Origin: Parvularcula sp964219355
GTDB taxonomy: Bacteria; Pseudomonadota; Alphaproteobacteria; Caulobacterales; Parvularculaceae
Assembly: GCA_964219355.1 (NCBI GenBank)
Contig: CAXPOZ010000001.1
Coordinates: 62,001-126,000, forward strand
Reading direction: 5' to 3'
DNA length: 64,000 nucleotides
The position numbers and the translations under genes are program-made. Under the pieces are notes generated by a model that was not told where the DNA came from, ran no database searches, and was given only the letters and a program-made list of their open reading frames with translations. Numbering within the stretch: the stretch's first letter is position 1; each line of letters starts with the position of its first letter. This document shows, piece by piece, positions 55,047 to 63,117 of the stretch.

Positions 55047-56888
55047 TCAGCTGCCGCCGAGCGCGATCGTCGTCCAGTAAGTGATCCCCGCGGCGATATA
55101 GGCCAGCGCGAAAAGATAGATCACCATGAACCAGGTCCATTTCGCCGAGTTGGTCTCGCGCCGCGCGACCGCGATGGTCGAAATGCATTGCGGGGCGAAG
55201 ACATACCAGGCGAGGAAAGCGAGCGCCGGGGCCAGTGTCCATTCGGACGCCAGAACATCTGACATTTGCCCCAGCTCTTCGTCCGCATTCTGAACGGCAT
55301 AGACCGTGCCGAGCGCGCCGACCGCGACTTCGCGTGCGGCAATGCCGGGGACGAGCGCAATCACCATTTCGAGAGTGAAGCCGATGGGCTTGAAGATCGG
55401 CTCTAGGATCGAGCCGAGCTTGCCCGCATAACTTTCACGGATCTCGTTGGAGGGATAGCTGAGCAGGAACCACAGGATCACCGAGACGGTGAAGATCACC
55501 GTACCGGCGCGCCGCAGGAAGATCTTGGAGCGCTGCCACAGGCCGAGGAAAAGCTCGGTGACATGCGGGCGCTTATAGGTCGGCAGCTCCATCAGGAGAT
55601 GCTGTGTGCCGCCCTTCGTCACGGTCTTGCGCAGAACAAAGGCGACCAGCACGCCGAAAATGATGGCGGCGATATATAGCCCGAACATGACGAGCCCTTG
55701 CGTGCCGAACGGCCCCACCTTTGCGGCGGGAACGAAAGCCCCGATCAGCACCGTGTAAACCGGCAGACGCGCGGAGCAGGTCATCAGCGGCGCGACAAGG
55801 ATCGTCGTCAGCCGGTCCCGCTCATTATCCAGCGTTCTTGCTGCCATCATGCCGGGGATCGCGCAGGCAAAGCTCGAGAGCAGCGGAATGAAGGCCCGCC
55901 CATTGAGCCCCGTGCGGAGCATCAGCTCATCGGCAAGGAACGCCGCCCGCGCCATATAGCCGGACATCTCAAGGATCAGGATGAAGAAGAAGAGGATGAT
56001 GATCTGGGGCAGGAAGATAATTACAGCCCCGACCCCGGCGATGATGCCGTCAACGATCAGCCCTTCGATCCAATTATCGGGCAGGATCGCCTGCATCCAC
56101 TCGGCGGTCTGGGCGACCCCGGCATCGATCCAGTTCATCGGTGTTTCGGCCCAGGCAAAGACCGCCTGGAAGATCACAAAGAGCAGCCCGAGCAGCAGCA
56201 GGATCCCAAAGACAGGATGCAGGACGACGCTGTCGACGGCCTTAGTGAATTTGTTGAGCCCCGGCTCTTCCAAGATGATCTCATCAGCGAGGCTGACGGC
56301 GGCTTCACGCGACAGCGGTTGCGGCACGGCGGCCTGCCCGCCTTCAATCGCGGCCATGAGCGCTCGGCGCCCGGCGCCTCGCGGTGCCGTCGTCGGCACG
56401 ACCGGCACACCCAGCGCAGCGCTCAGCACCTCAGGATTGAGCTTCACCCCGTCGCGCTCAGCCAAGTCATACATGTTAAGCGAAACGATCATCGGGATGC
56501 CGAGCCCCGTCAGCATGCCAATGAAAGGCAACTGGCGGCGGAGCTGGCCCGCATCGATGACAGCGATCAGAAGATCCGGCTGCGGTACAACCTTTGAACG
56601 GCCTTCCAGCACCTCCACCGTGACGCGGGCATCGGCGGAACGCGGATGAAGCCCGGTGATCCCCGGTAGATCGACAATGGTCGCTGCAGGTCCACCCTTG
56701 AGGCGCCCTTCGCGCAGCTCGACCGTTACGCCCGGATAGTTGCCGACCTTGGCGCGCCCGCCGGTCAGACCGTTAAAGAGGGTCGACTTGCCCGCATTGG
56801 GCGGACCAACCAGCGCGATGACGGGCCCTGCGCCATCAATAGCTTCAGGAGAGATCGGATCGTCCGTCACCGGATTGAGAACTGTCAT
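55047..56888 (-). CDS. feoB: Ferrous iron transporter FeoB
   Basis: A 613-residue Fe(II) importer. The N-terminal G domain has G1 GPPNAGKSTLFNGLTG, the G2 region NYPGVTVE and G3 DLPG. The membrane part has the Gate motifs (FACAIPGMMAART; YIVMEL-like LLMELPTYKRPH). It is shorter than E. coli FeoB (773), mainly at the C-terminus. Its ATG overlaps the feoA stop (4 bp). It converges on the M23 gene with no gap. Confidence 0.95.
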   Translation of the reverse strand: MTVLNPVTDDPISPEAIDGAGPVIALVGPPNAGKSTLFNGLTGGRAKVGNYPGVTVELREGRLKGGPAATIVDLPGITGLHPRSADARVTVEVLEGRSKVVPQPDLLIAVIDAGQLRRQLPFIGMLTGLGIPMIVSLNMYDLAERDGVKLNPEVLSAALGVPVVPTTAPRGAGRRALMAAIEGGQAAVPQPLSREAAVSLADEIILEEPGLNKFTKAVDSVVLHPVFGILLLLGLLFVIFQAVFAWAETPMNWIDAGVAQTAEWMQAILPDNWIEGLIVDGIIAGVGAVIIFLPQIIILFFFILILEMSGYMARAAFLADELMLRTGLNGRAFIPLLSSFACAIPGMMAARTLDNERDRLTTILVAPLMTCSARLPVYTVLIGAFVPAAKVGPFGTQGLVMFGLYIAAIIFGVLVAFVLRKTVTKGGTQHLLMELPTYKRPHVTELFLGLWQRSKIFLRRAGTVIFTVSVILWFLLSYPSNEIRESYAGKLGSILEPIFKPIGFTLEMVIALVPGIAAREVAVGALGTVYAVQNADEELGQMSDVLASEWTLAPALAFLAWYVFAPQCISTIAVARRETNSAKWTWFMVIYLFALAYIAAGITYWTTIALGGS

Positions 56889-57130
56889 AGCTCACCGACC
56901 TCCACTGCCTGCGCTTCGCGAGCCCGTACAGCGACGATGGCGCGCCCAACCCGCACCGAGATCGGCGTTCCGCCAAACATGCCCTTCTCGAGAACTTCAA
57001 CCACGGCTCCCACAAGGAAGCCCTGCTCCTGCAGGCCTTCGAGAAGGTCCTGATCTTCGGTTTGGAGACCGGTCACTCGGGCCGGACGGCTTCTGGGCCA
57101 GCTATCAAGGCGATGCGTATTATTCATCAT
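56885..57130 (-). CDS. feoA: FeoA, small SH3-like Feo protein
   Basis: An 81-residue SH3-like protein (LLEGLQEQGFLVGAVVEVLE, ISVRVGRAIVAVRAREAQ) that supports FeoB. GAGG lies upstream of the ATG ATG pair, so the start may be either. It forms the feoAB operon; Fur control is likely, but I did not find a clear Fur box. Confidence 0.9.
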   Translation of the reverse strand: MMNNTHRLDSWPRSRPARVTGLQTEDQDLLEGLQEQGFLVGAVVEVLEKGMFGGTPISVRVGRAIVAVRAREAQAVEVGEL

Positions 57131-57217
57131 GCGCCCTCACCATGAATGCGAATGATTTGCAAGAATGGACTATCATGCCGCATCGTTTCACCCGCCTCAT
57201 GCGACTATTTTTCCCGC

Positions 57218-57391
57218 ATGAAGCGTCATGGGAAAACCGTCCAGAAAGCTGATCTCCCGCAGAAGGACTGCGTGACGTGCGGACGACCATTCAGCTGGCG
57301 CAGAAAATGGGCCGAAGACTGGGACGAGGTGAAATATTGCTCTCAGAGATGCCGGCAGCAATCTCGGCAACAAAGGTCCGGCCATGAGTGA
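57218..57391 (+). CDS. DUF2256 zinc-ribbon-like protein
   Basis: A 57-residue protein with DCVTCGRPFSWRRKW and KYCSQRCRQ, the C-x2-C ... C-x3-C pattern of DUF2256. The function is unknown; the motif suggests metal binding. Its stop overlaps the SDR gene start by 8 bp. Confidence 0.8.
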   Translation: MKRHGKTVQKADLPQKDCVTCGRPFSWRRKWAEDWDEVKYCSQRCRQQSRQQRSGHE

Positions 57392-58112
57392 TGTCTCACA
57401 GGCTCCATATGACGAAGCCGTCGTCTTCGGCGCTTCTGGCGGGATCGGTGCAGCACTTGTCCGCTCGATTGCCCGCTCTTCCACCTACCGCCGGGTACAT
57501 GCGATCTCCCGCCGTCCCCTGGAGCCCCAGGAGGGTATCCTCCCCCATCACTATGAGCCCAATGAGAGCGGCATTGCAGCCGTTCTTGATGGCCTCCCGC
57601 TTGAGAAGGTTGGCCTCGTCATCGTCGCCATCGGCACATTGCATGACGAGAGCCACGGACCAGAGAAAAGCATCCAGCAATTCGATAGCGAGCGTTTTCT
57701 GGATGTGATGCGGGTCAACGCCGTTTTGCCGACGCTGATCGGCAAGGCACTGATGCCCCTCATGAAAAAACGCCCGCTGAAATTTGCCGCGCTTTCTGCG
57801 CGTGTCGGCAGCATCTCCGATAATCGGCTGGGCGGATGGCATAGCTATCGCGCCTCAAAAGCTGCCCTGAATATGCTCATCCGAAATATCGCGATTGAAG
57901 CCGGGCGAGTGAACAAGGAGGCCATCGCCGTCGCGCTTCATCCGGGAACGGTCGATACGGCGCTGTCCGCCCCATTTCAGGCCAATGTCCCGGAAGGAAA
58001 ACTCTTTGAGCCTGACAAAGCCGCGGACTGTCTCGTCGAAGTGCTCGCCGGTCTCAGCCCAGCCGACAGCGGCAAATGCTTTGACTATGCCGGTCGGGAA
58101 ATACTGCCCTGA
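57384..58112 (+). CDS. Short-chain dehydrogenase/reductase
   Basis: A 242-residue SDR with the NAD(P)-binding glycine motif FGASGGIGAAL, a catalytic Ser region (ALSARVGSISDN) and the Y-x3-K pair in YRASKAALNML. It resembles the C-factor (CsgA)-type group. Overlaps DUF2256 upstream. Substrate unknown. Confidence 0.9.
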   Translation: MSDVSQAPYDEAVVFGASGGIGAALVRSIARSSTYRRVHAISRRPLEPQEGILPHHYEPNESGIAAVLDGLPLEKVGLVIVAIGTLHDESHGPEKSIQQFDSERFLDVMRVNAVLPTLIGKALMPLMKKRPLKFAALSARVGSISDNRLGGWHSYRASKAALNMLIRNIAIEAGRVNKEAIAVALHPGTVDTALSAPFQANVPEGKLFEPDKAADCLVEVLAGLSPADSGKCFDYAGREILP

Positions 58113-58124
58113 AGACTTGGAGGA

Positions 58125-58199
58125 TGGTGGGCGTACCAAGGTTCGAACTTGGGACCCCTACGATGTCAACGTAGTGCTCTACCACTGAGCTATACGCCC
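58125..58199 (-). tRNA. tRNA-Val(GAC)
   Basis: A 75-nt cloverleaf with encoded CCA. The acceptor stem is GGGCGTA/TACGCCC and the anticodon stem CTACG/CGTAG holds the loop TTGACAT, giving anticodon GAC. The D arm is AGCTCAGTGGTAGAGC. No integrase lies nearby. Confidence 0.96.
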
Positions 58200-58300
58200 A
58201 TCCTGCCGGGCTGACGCCCTTGCGAGAGGCGGGGAATACCCACCCCGCGCAAACCTTTCAAGCGGCAATTTTGGAAAATATGCGATCAGGCCTGCGCATG

Positions 58301-58329
58301 AAAAAACCCGCCTCTTTCAAGGCGGGTTT
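58301..58329 (-). terminator. Rho-independent terminator
   Basis: The stem AACCCGCC/GGCGGGTT with a short A/T loop is followed on the minus strand by six T. It closes the transcript of the acidic membrane protein gene just upstream. Confidence 0.88.
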
Positions 58330-58357
58330 CTCATTCAATCAATGGATCAAGAACCGC

Positions 58358-58687
58358 TTAGCGCTGGGGCTCTTCTTCCATCATTTCTTCTTCGCCTTCG
58401 TCCATGGCTTCTTCCATGTCATCAGCCATTTCTTCTGCGGCTTCTTCCATGTCGTCCATGACTTCTTCGGCTTCGTCCATCATGTCACCGGCAGCGTCTT
58501 CCATTGCTTCGCCGGCGTCATCCATGGCTTCATCAGCCTCTTCCATGGCTTCTTCAGCGCCTTCAACGACCTCTTCGACCGTAGCTTCCGGCTCATCAGC
58601 CACTTCGGCTTCGTCGCCTTTGAACAAAAACCACCAAGCTGCCACAGCAGCAGCGATCACGACGATCGCAGCAATCAGTTTACCCAT
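58358..58687 (-). CDS. Highly acidic membrane-anchored protein
   Basis: A 109-residue protein: one N-terminal membrane segment (LIAAIVVIAAAVAAWWFLF), then about 84 residues of which half are Asp or Glu, arranged in Ala/Met-rich repeats such as EEAMEEADEAMDDAGEAMED. This is likely a long charged helix or coiled coil on one side of the membrane. A strong GGAGGT lies before the ATG and a terminator follows, so it is a real, well-expressed gene. Possible roles are cation buffering or a stalk; no family is recognised. Confidence 0.78.
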   Translation of the reverse strand: MGKLIAAIVVIAAAVAAWWFLFKGDEAEVADEPEATVEEVVEGAEEAMEEADEAMDDAGEAMEDAAGDMMDEAEEVMDDMEEAAEEMADDMEEAMDEGEEEMMEEEPQR

Positions 58688-58792
58688 GTTCTTACCTCCT
58701 AAAGGTGCCCCTCAACGTGCATTGTCTCCGCATTATTGCGGCATTGCAACGAGTTACGTTACCTTTTGGCAAGGCTAATGTGAAGAGGTCAT

Positions 58793-59671
58793 TTAGAGGA
58801 CGCGCGAAGCAATCGAGCGCAGCTTCTCGACCATCGCAGGGTCGCGGGCATCCGGCGCTGTGATCAGCGCAAAATCAAGAACATTTTCAATGCCTTGTGG
58901 ACACGCTTTGCGTTCTGGACCGATCTTCGGCGCGAGCGATTTGAGCATATTCCGGGCATGATCCGCATTGGTCATGAGGACTTCGAGGACGTTATGGACT
59001 TCGACCGGACCCACTTCCTCGTGCCAGCAATCATAATCGGTCACCATGGCGACCAGCGCATAAGGCAGCTCTGCCTCACGGGCGAGCTTGGCTTCCGGCA
59101 TCGCCGTCATGCCGATGACGTCACAGCCCCATGAGCGGTAGAGTTTTGATTCGGCGAGGGAAGAGAATTGTGGCCCCTCCATCGCGAGGTAAGTGCCGCC
59201 ATAGGCAACCTCAACACCGATTTCCTTGACCGTTTCGAAGGCAAGCTCCGACAGGCGGGGGCAAACCGGATGCGCCATCGAGACATGGGCCACGAGACCG
59301 GGGCCGAAAAAGCTCGATGCCCTTCCCCGCGTTCGGTCGATGAACTGGTCAACGATGACGAAGGAGCCGGGCTTGAGCTCTTCCTTGAATGATCCGCAGG
59401 CGGAGATGGACAGGACGTCCGTCGCACCAAGCATTTTCAGCGCGGCGATATTCGCCCGGTAATTGAGGTCAGATGGCGGGATGCGGTGGCCCTTACCGTG
59501 GCGCGGCAGGAACAGCATCCGAACGCCTGAAAGCCGGCCTTCGAGAATCGGGTCCGAAGGCTTGCCCCAGGGCGTTTCGATATCGTGCTCACCGACGATT
59601 TCGAGGCCGTCGAGATCATAGAGCCCACTGCCGCCAATGACGGCAAGGGATGTCTCAGCGGCCCCGCTCAT
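58793..59671 (-). CDS. mtnP: S-methyl-5'-thioadenosine phosphorylase
   Basis: A 292-residue phosphorylase that splits methylthioadenosine to adenine and methylthioribose-1-phosphate. Family marks: AVIGGSGLYDLDG, PRHGKGHRIPPSDLNYRANI, MEGPQFSSLAESKLYRSWG, VTDYDCWHEEVGPV. Its ATG overlaps the petC stop (TGATG), so it is coupled to the bc1 operon. Longer in-frame starts overlap petC. Confidence 0.93.
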   Translation of the reverse strand: MSGAAETSLAVIGGSGLYDLDGLEIVGEHDIETPWGKPSDPILEGRLSGVRMLFLPRHGKGHRIPPSDLNYRANIAALKMLGATDVLSISACGSFKEELKPGSFVIVDQFIDRTRGRASSFFGPGLVAHVSMAHPVCPRLSELAFETVKEIGVEVAYGGTYLAMEGPQFSSLAESKLYRSWGCDVIGMTAMPEAKLAREAELPYALVAMVTDYDCWHEEVGPVEVHNVLEVLMTNADHARNMLKSLAPKIGPERKACPQGIENVLDFALITAPDARDPAMVEKLRSIASRVL

Positions 59672-60582
59672 CAGTGAACGTCCCGCCAGATCTGCCGGTA
59701 GCTCGCATAAACGATCCCGGCAAAGATGATCAGGAAGAGAAGCACGAAACGGCCCTGCGCCTTGCGCTGGTCCATTTTCGGCTCGGCCGCCCATGTCAGG
59801 AAGGCCGCAACATCAGCCGCATACTGTTCAACCGTTTCCGGCGAGCCGTCCTCATAAGTAATGACCCCTTCAGACAGCGGTGGAGCCATCTTGAAGACAC
59901 CGCCCGGCGGCAGTTCGTGATCTTCGAGAATATGTCCGTGATCGTCGAGATACTCTTCTTTGACAAGCGAGCTCGTGTCCCCCGGATAGAACACGTTGTA
60001 GTATTGGCTTGCCGGCACTTCGATCGTGGCAGGCGGTTCTTCATAGCCCAGCATCAGGCTGTAGATGTAGCTCGGCCCATGGTGACGGGCTTTCGCCAGC
60101 AGGCTCATATCCGGCGGATAGGCACCGCCATTGGCAGCCTTTGCCTGGTTCTTGTTCTCATATGGTGACGGGAAATAATCCGCCGGCAGGCCGGGCCGCT
60201 GGAACATGTCGCCAGCATCATCCGGACCGTCCGTCACCTGAAAGCTCGCGGCCAGCGACTTGATGATCGGGTTCTGGACCGGGTTCGAACAATCAGTTGA
60301 TTCTGGCAGTCCCAGACCTTCCGGGCATTTGGCGAGATAGTACGGACCACCCTTGTCCCCCAGATGCCGGAAGGCAACGAGTTCCATGGAGTGGCAAGCG
60401 GCACAGACCTCGCGATAGACCTGATAGCCGCGTTGCAGCTGGGCCTTGTCATATTCGCCAAAGAGCCCGTCGGAATGCCAGTGATGGTGCAAGAGGGGCT
60501 TGGTCTCCCCTTCCGCGGCGACAGCGGTCGCTCCACCGAGAACGGCGAGAGCAGCGCTAAGCTGGATAAGTACTTTCCGCAT
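59671..60582 (-). CDS. petC: Cytochrome c1 of the bc1 complex
   Basis: A 303-residue c-type cytochrome with signal peptide (VLIQLSAALAVLGGATAVAA), heme motif CAACHSM, distal Met region SLLAKARHHGPSYIYSLMLG, and a C-terminal membrane anchor (FVLLFLIIFAGIVYASY). It passes electrons from the Rieske protein to cytochrome c. Third gene of petABC; 5 bp after petB. Confidence 0.96.
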   Translation of the reverse strand: MRKVLIQLSAALAVLGGATAVAAEGETKPLLHHHWHSDGLFGEYDKAQLQRGYQVYREVCAACHSMELVAFRHLGDKGGPYYLAKCPEGLGLPESTDCSNPVQNPIIKSLAASFQVTDGPDDAGDMFQRPGLPADYFPSPYENKNQAKAANGGAYPPDMSLLAKARHHGPSYIYSLMLGYEEPPATIEVPASQYYNVFYPGDTSSLVKEEYLDDHGHILEDHELPPGGVFKMAPPLSEGVITYEDGSPETVEQYAADVAAFLTWAAEPKMDQRKAQGRFVLLFLIIFAGIVYASYRQIWRDVH

Positions 60583-60587
60583 CTCGA

Positions 60588-61904
60588 TTACTCCGCAGGG
60601 CTCGGGCTGGCGATCGGGGTTTCACCCGTTCCAGATTTCTTCTTGTCGGCTAGCACCGCTTCCGAAATCGATTTGGGCATTTCCGTCGGGGTCTCCATGA
60701 CCGAGAGGATCGGCAGGATCACGAGGAAATAGACGAAATAGTAGATCGTCCCCACCAGCGAGAAGAAGACGAAGGGCTGTTCCGCCGGTTTGCCGCCGAG
60801 CCAGCCAAGGATGAAAAAGTCGATGACCAGAAGGAAGAACCAGAGCTTCGCAATCGGGCGATAGCGCATGGACTTCACTTTGGAGCGATCAAGCCATGGC
60901 AGGATGAACCAGATGAGGATCGAGCCGATCATCACGAGGAAACCACCGAGCTTGGAGTTGATGAGGACGATATCCGTGAACGGAATGCCGATATTGAAGT
61001 TGATGGCGCGCAGCATCGCGTAGAACGGCAGGAAGTACCATTCGGGCACGATATGCGCCGGCGTCACGAGAGGATCCGCCGGGATATAGTTGTCCGGGTG
61101 CCCCAGCGCATTCGGGTTGAAATACACGAAGGCCGCAAAGAGGATCAGGAAGAGGATGATCGCGAAACCGTCCTTGACCGTATAATACGGGTGGAACGGC
61201 ACGGTGTCCTTCTTCGACTGAGCTTCGACGCCCGTCGGGTTGGAGTTGCCCGGAATGTGCAGCGCCCAGATGTGAAGGATCACAAGGCCCGCAATCACAA
61301 ATGGCAGCAGGTAATGCAGCGCAAAGAACCGGTTCAGCGTCGGGCTGTCGACGGTGAAACCACCCAGAAGAAGCGTGTGGATCGGATCACCGATGATCGG
61401 CAGCGCAGTCACGAGGCCTGAAATCACGGTCGCGCCCCAGAAGGACATCTGACCCCAAGGCAGCACGTAGCCCATGAAGGCTGTGCCCATCATCAGCAGG
61501 AAGATAAGGACACCGATCATCCACAGAACCTCACGCGGTTCTTTGTAGGAACCATAATAAAGGCCGCGAGCAATGTGCAGATAGACGGCGAGGAAGAACA
61601 TCGACGCGCCGTTCATGTGCACATAGCGGATCAACCAGCCATAGTTCACATCGCGCATGATGTGCTCGACGCTTTTAAACGCGAGCTGAGAGTCAGCCAC
61701 ATAGTGCATCGCGAGAACGATGCCGGTGATGATCTGGACCATCAGGCAGACGGCAAGGATCCCGCCAAACGTCCACCAGTAGTTCAGGTTCTTCGGACAG
61801 GGGAAATCGACCCCTGTGTCATAGCCTAGGCGGATGATCGGCAGGCGCTTGTCGAGCCAGCGCTCAAGACCGGATCCGGGGACGTAATTGCTTTCGTGTG
61901 ACAT
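60588..61904 (-). CDS. petB: Cytochrome b of the bc1 complex
   Basis: A 438-residue membrane protein with eight helices. Heme-b histidines lie in the helix containing GASMFFLAVYLHIARGLYYG and in the later HYLLPFVIAGLVILHIWALH region; the Qo motif PEWY is in HIVPEWYFLPFYAML. It oxidises and reduces quinol at two sites. Begins 6 bp after the Rieske gene stop. Confidence 0.97.
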   Translation of the reverse strand: MSHESNYVPGSGLERWLDKRLPIIRLGYDTGVDFPCPKNLNYWWTFGGILAVCLMVQIITGIVLAMHYVADSQLAFKSVEHIMRDVNYGWLIRYVHMNGASMFFLAVYLHIARGLYYGSYKEPREVLWMIGVLIFLLMMGTAFMGYVLPWGQMSFWGATVISGLVTALPIIGDPIHTLLLGGFTVDSPTLNRFFALHYLLPFVIAGLVILHIWALHIPGNSNPTGVEAQSKKDTVPFHPYYTVKDGFAIILFLILFAAFVYFNPNALGHPDNYIPADPLVTPAHIVPEWYFLPFYAMLRAINFNIGIPFTDIVLINSKLGGFLVMIGSILIWFILPWLDRSKVKSMRYRPIAKLWFFLLVIDFFILGWLGGKPAEQPFVFFSLVGTIYYFVYFLVILPILSVMETPTEMPKSISEAVLADKKKSGTGETPIASPSPAE

Positions 61905-61910
61905 GTCAGA

Positions 61911-62507
61911 TTACCCCAGCCGGATGGTCGTGTCTGAGACGAATTGGAGCGGCGGCACCGGAAGGTTCTCTGGCGCCGGGCCTTTGATGATGCGGCCGAA
62001 CGGATCGTAGTGGCTACCGTGGCAGGGACAGAACCATCCGCCATAATCGCCTTTGGTTTCACCCTGCTCGGTGCCGAGCGGGATACAGCCAAGGTGCGTA
62101 CAGACACCAAGAACGACGACGAAGTCCTTTGCCCCGCTCTCGGGACCGGTGACCCGCGTGTCGAAATCAGCAGCGCCCGGCTTGTCCGGGTTCCGGCTGT
62201 CCGTGTCTTTCAGAATGCTTGTGGGTTCTTCTTCGGTCGCGGTGATCTCGCGTTCCGTCAGGCGGCGGATGAAGACCGGCTTGCCTTGCCAGACAACCTT
62301 CACGGCCTGCCCCGGCTCGATCCCGGCAATGGAGACTTCCTTGGTGGCCAGGGCCCGGACGTCTGCGGCGGGGTTCATCTGGTGCACCATCGGAATGGCG
62401 ATCCCCACGGCGGCTGCCCCGGCAGTGCCGACAGCGAGAAGATGGATGAAGTCGCGGCGGCCTTGATCTTCCAGACCGCTACCGTCGTTTTGATCGTTGG
62501 AACTCAT
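61911..62507 (-). CDS. petA: Rieske iron-sulfur protein of the bc1 complex
   Basis: A 198-residue protein with a Tat-type anchor (GRRDFIHLLAVGTAGAAAVG) and the 2Fe-2S boxes CTHLGC and CPCHGSHYD. It takes electrons from quinol. The start is not certain: an ATG at 62507 gives a usual length, a GTG 22 codons earlier is possible; neither has a strong ribosome site. First gene of petABC-mtnP. Confidence 0.95.
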   Translation of the reverse strand: MSSNDQNDGSGLEDQGRRDFIHLLAVGTAGAAAVGIAIPMVHQMNPAADVRALATKEVSIAGIEPGQAVKVVWQGKPVFIRRLTEREITATEEEPTSILKDTDSRNPDKPGAADFDTRVTGPESGAKDFVVVLGVCTHLGCIPLGTEQGETKGDYGGWFCPCHGSHYDPFGRIIKGPAPENLPVPPLQFVSDTTIRLG

Positions 62508-62666
62508 TGAAAAACCCGCGAGACGGGCCCCTTGCATGGAAGTCGTTTGAGAATTTCCGGATGCGTCTGCCACGCGTCTTGGCCCACGTCCAGCGGGCAG
62601 GTTGGCACAGGCCTGTATCTTTTTGACGACTTGACGACAAATCCGGCCTGATCAATGGCCGGTGTC

Positions 62667-63113
62667 ATGCTCCATCTTGCTCTCTTCCAGCCAGAGATCG
62701 CCGCCAATGTCGGCGCCGCCATCCGGGCTGCGGCCTGTTTCGGGGCCGAGCTTCATGTCATCGAGCCTTGCGGTTTCCCTTGGAAAACAAGGGACATAGA
62801 GAGAGTGTCACTTGATTACGGTGCCCTCGCCCCGCCCCACCGGCATGCGGATTGGCGGGCGTTCCGGGCGGCCCTTGCCGGCCGGATCATCCTGATGACC
62901 ACGAAGGCCGAGACCGCGCATCACGAGCATGACTGGCAAAGGGGCGACATATTGCTCCTCGGGCAAGAGAGCGCCGGTGTGCCGGAAGATATCCACAATG
63001 AAGCGGATATCTGCCTGCGAATCCCCCTCGCCCCCGGCGCACGCTCCCTCAATATGGCAATGGCGGGCGCGATCGCCATGGCCGAAGCGCGCCGCCAGAT
63101 CGGCTGGGGGTAA
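62667..63113 (+). CDS. trmL: tRNA (cytidine/uridine-34-2'-O)-methyltransferase TrmL
   Basis: A 148-residue SPOUT enzyme that methylates the wobble base of tRNA-Leu species. Marks: ALFQPEIAANVGAAIRAAAC, LLGQESAGVPEDI, IPLAPGARSLNMAMAGAIA. The ATG at 62667 matches family starts; an ATG four codons upstream is possible. Divergent from petA. Confidence 0.94.
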   Translation: MLHLALFQPEIAANVGAAIRAAACFGAELHVIEPCGFPWKTRDIERVSLDYGALAPPHRHADWRAFRAALAGRIILMTTKAETAHHEHDWQRGDILLLGQESAGVPEDIHNEADICLRIPLAPGARSLNMAMAGAIAMAEARRQIGWG

Positions 63114-63117
63114 TCCT

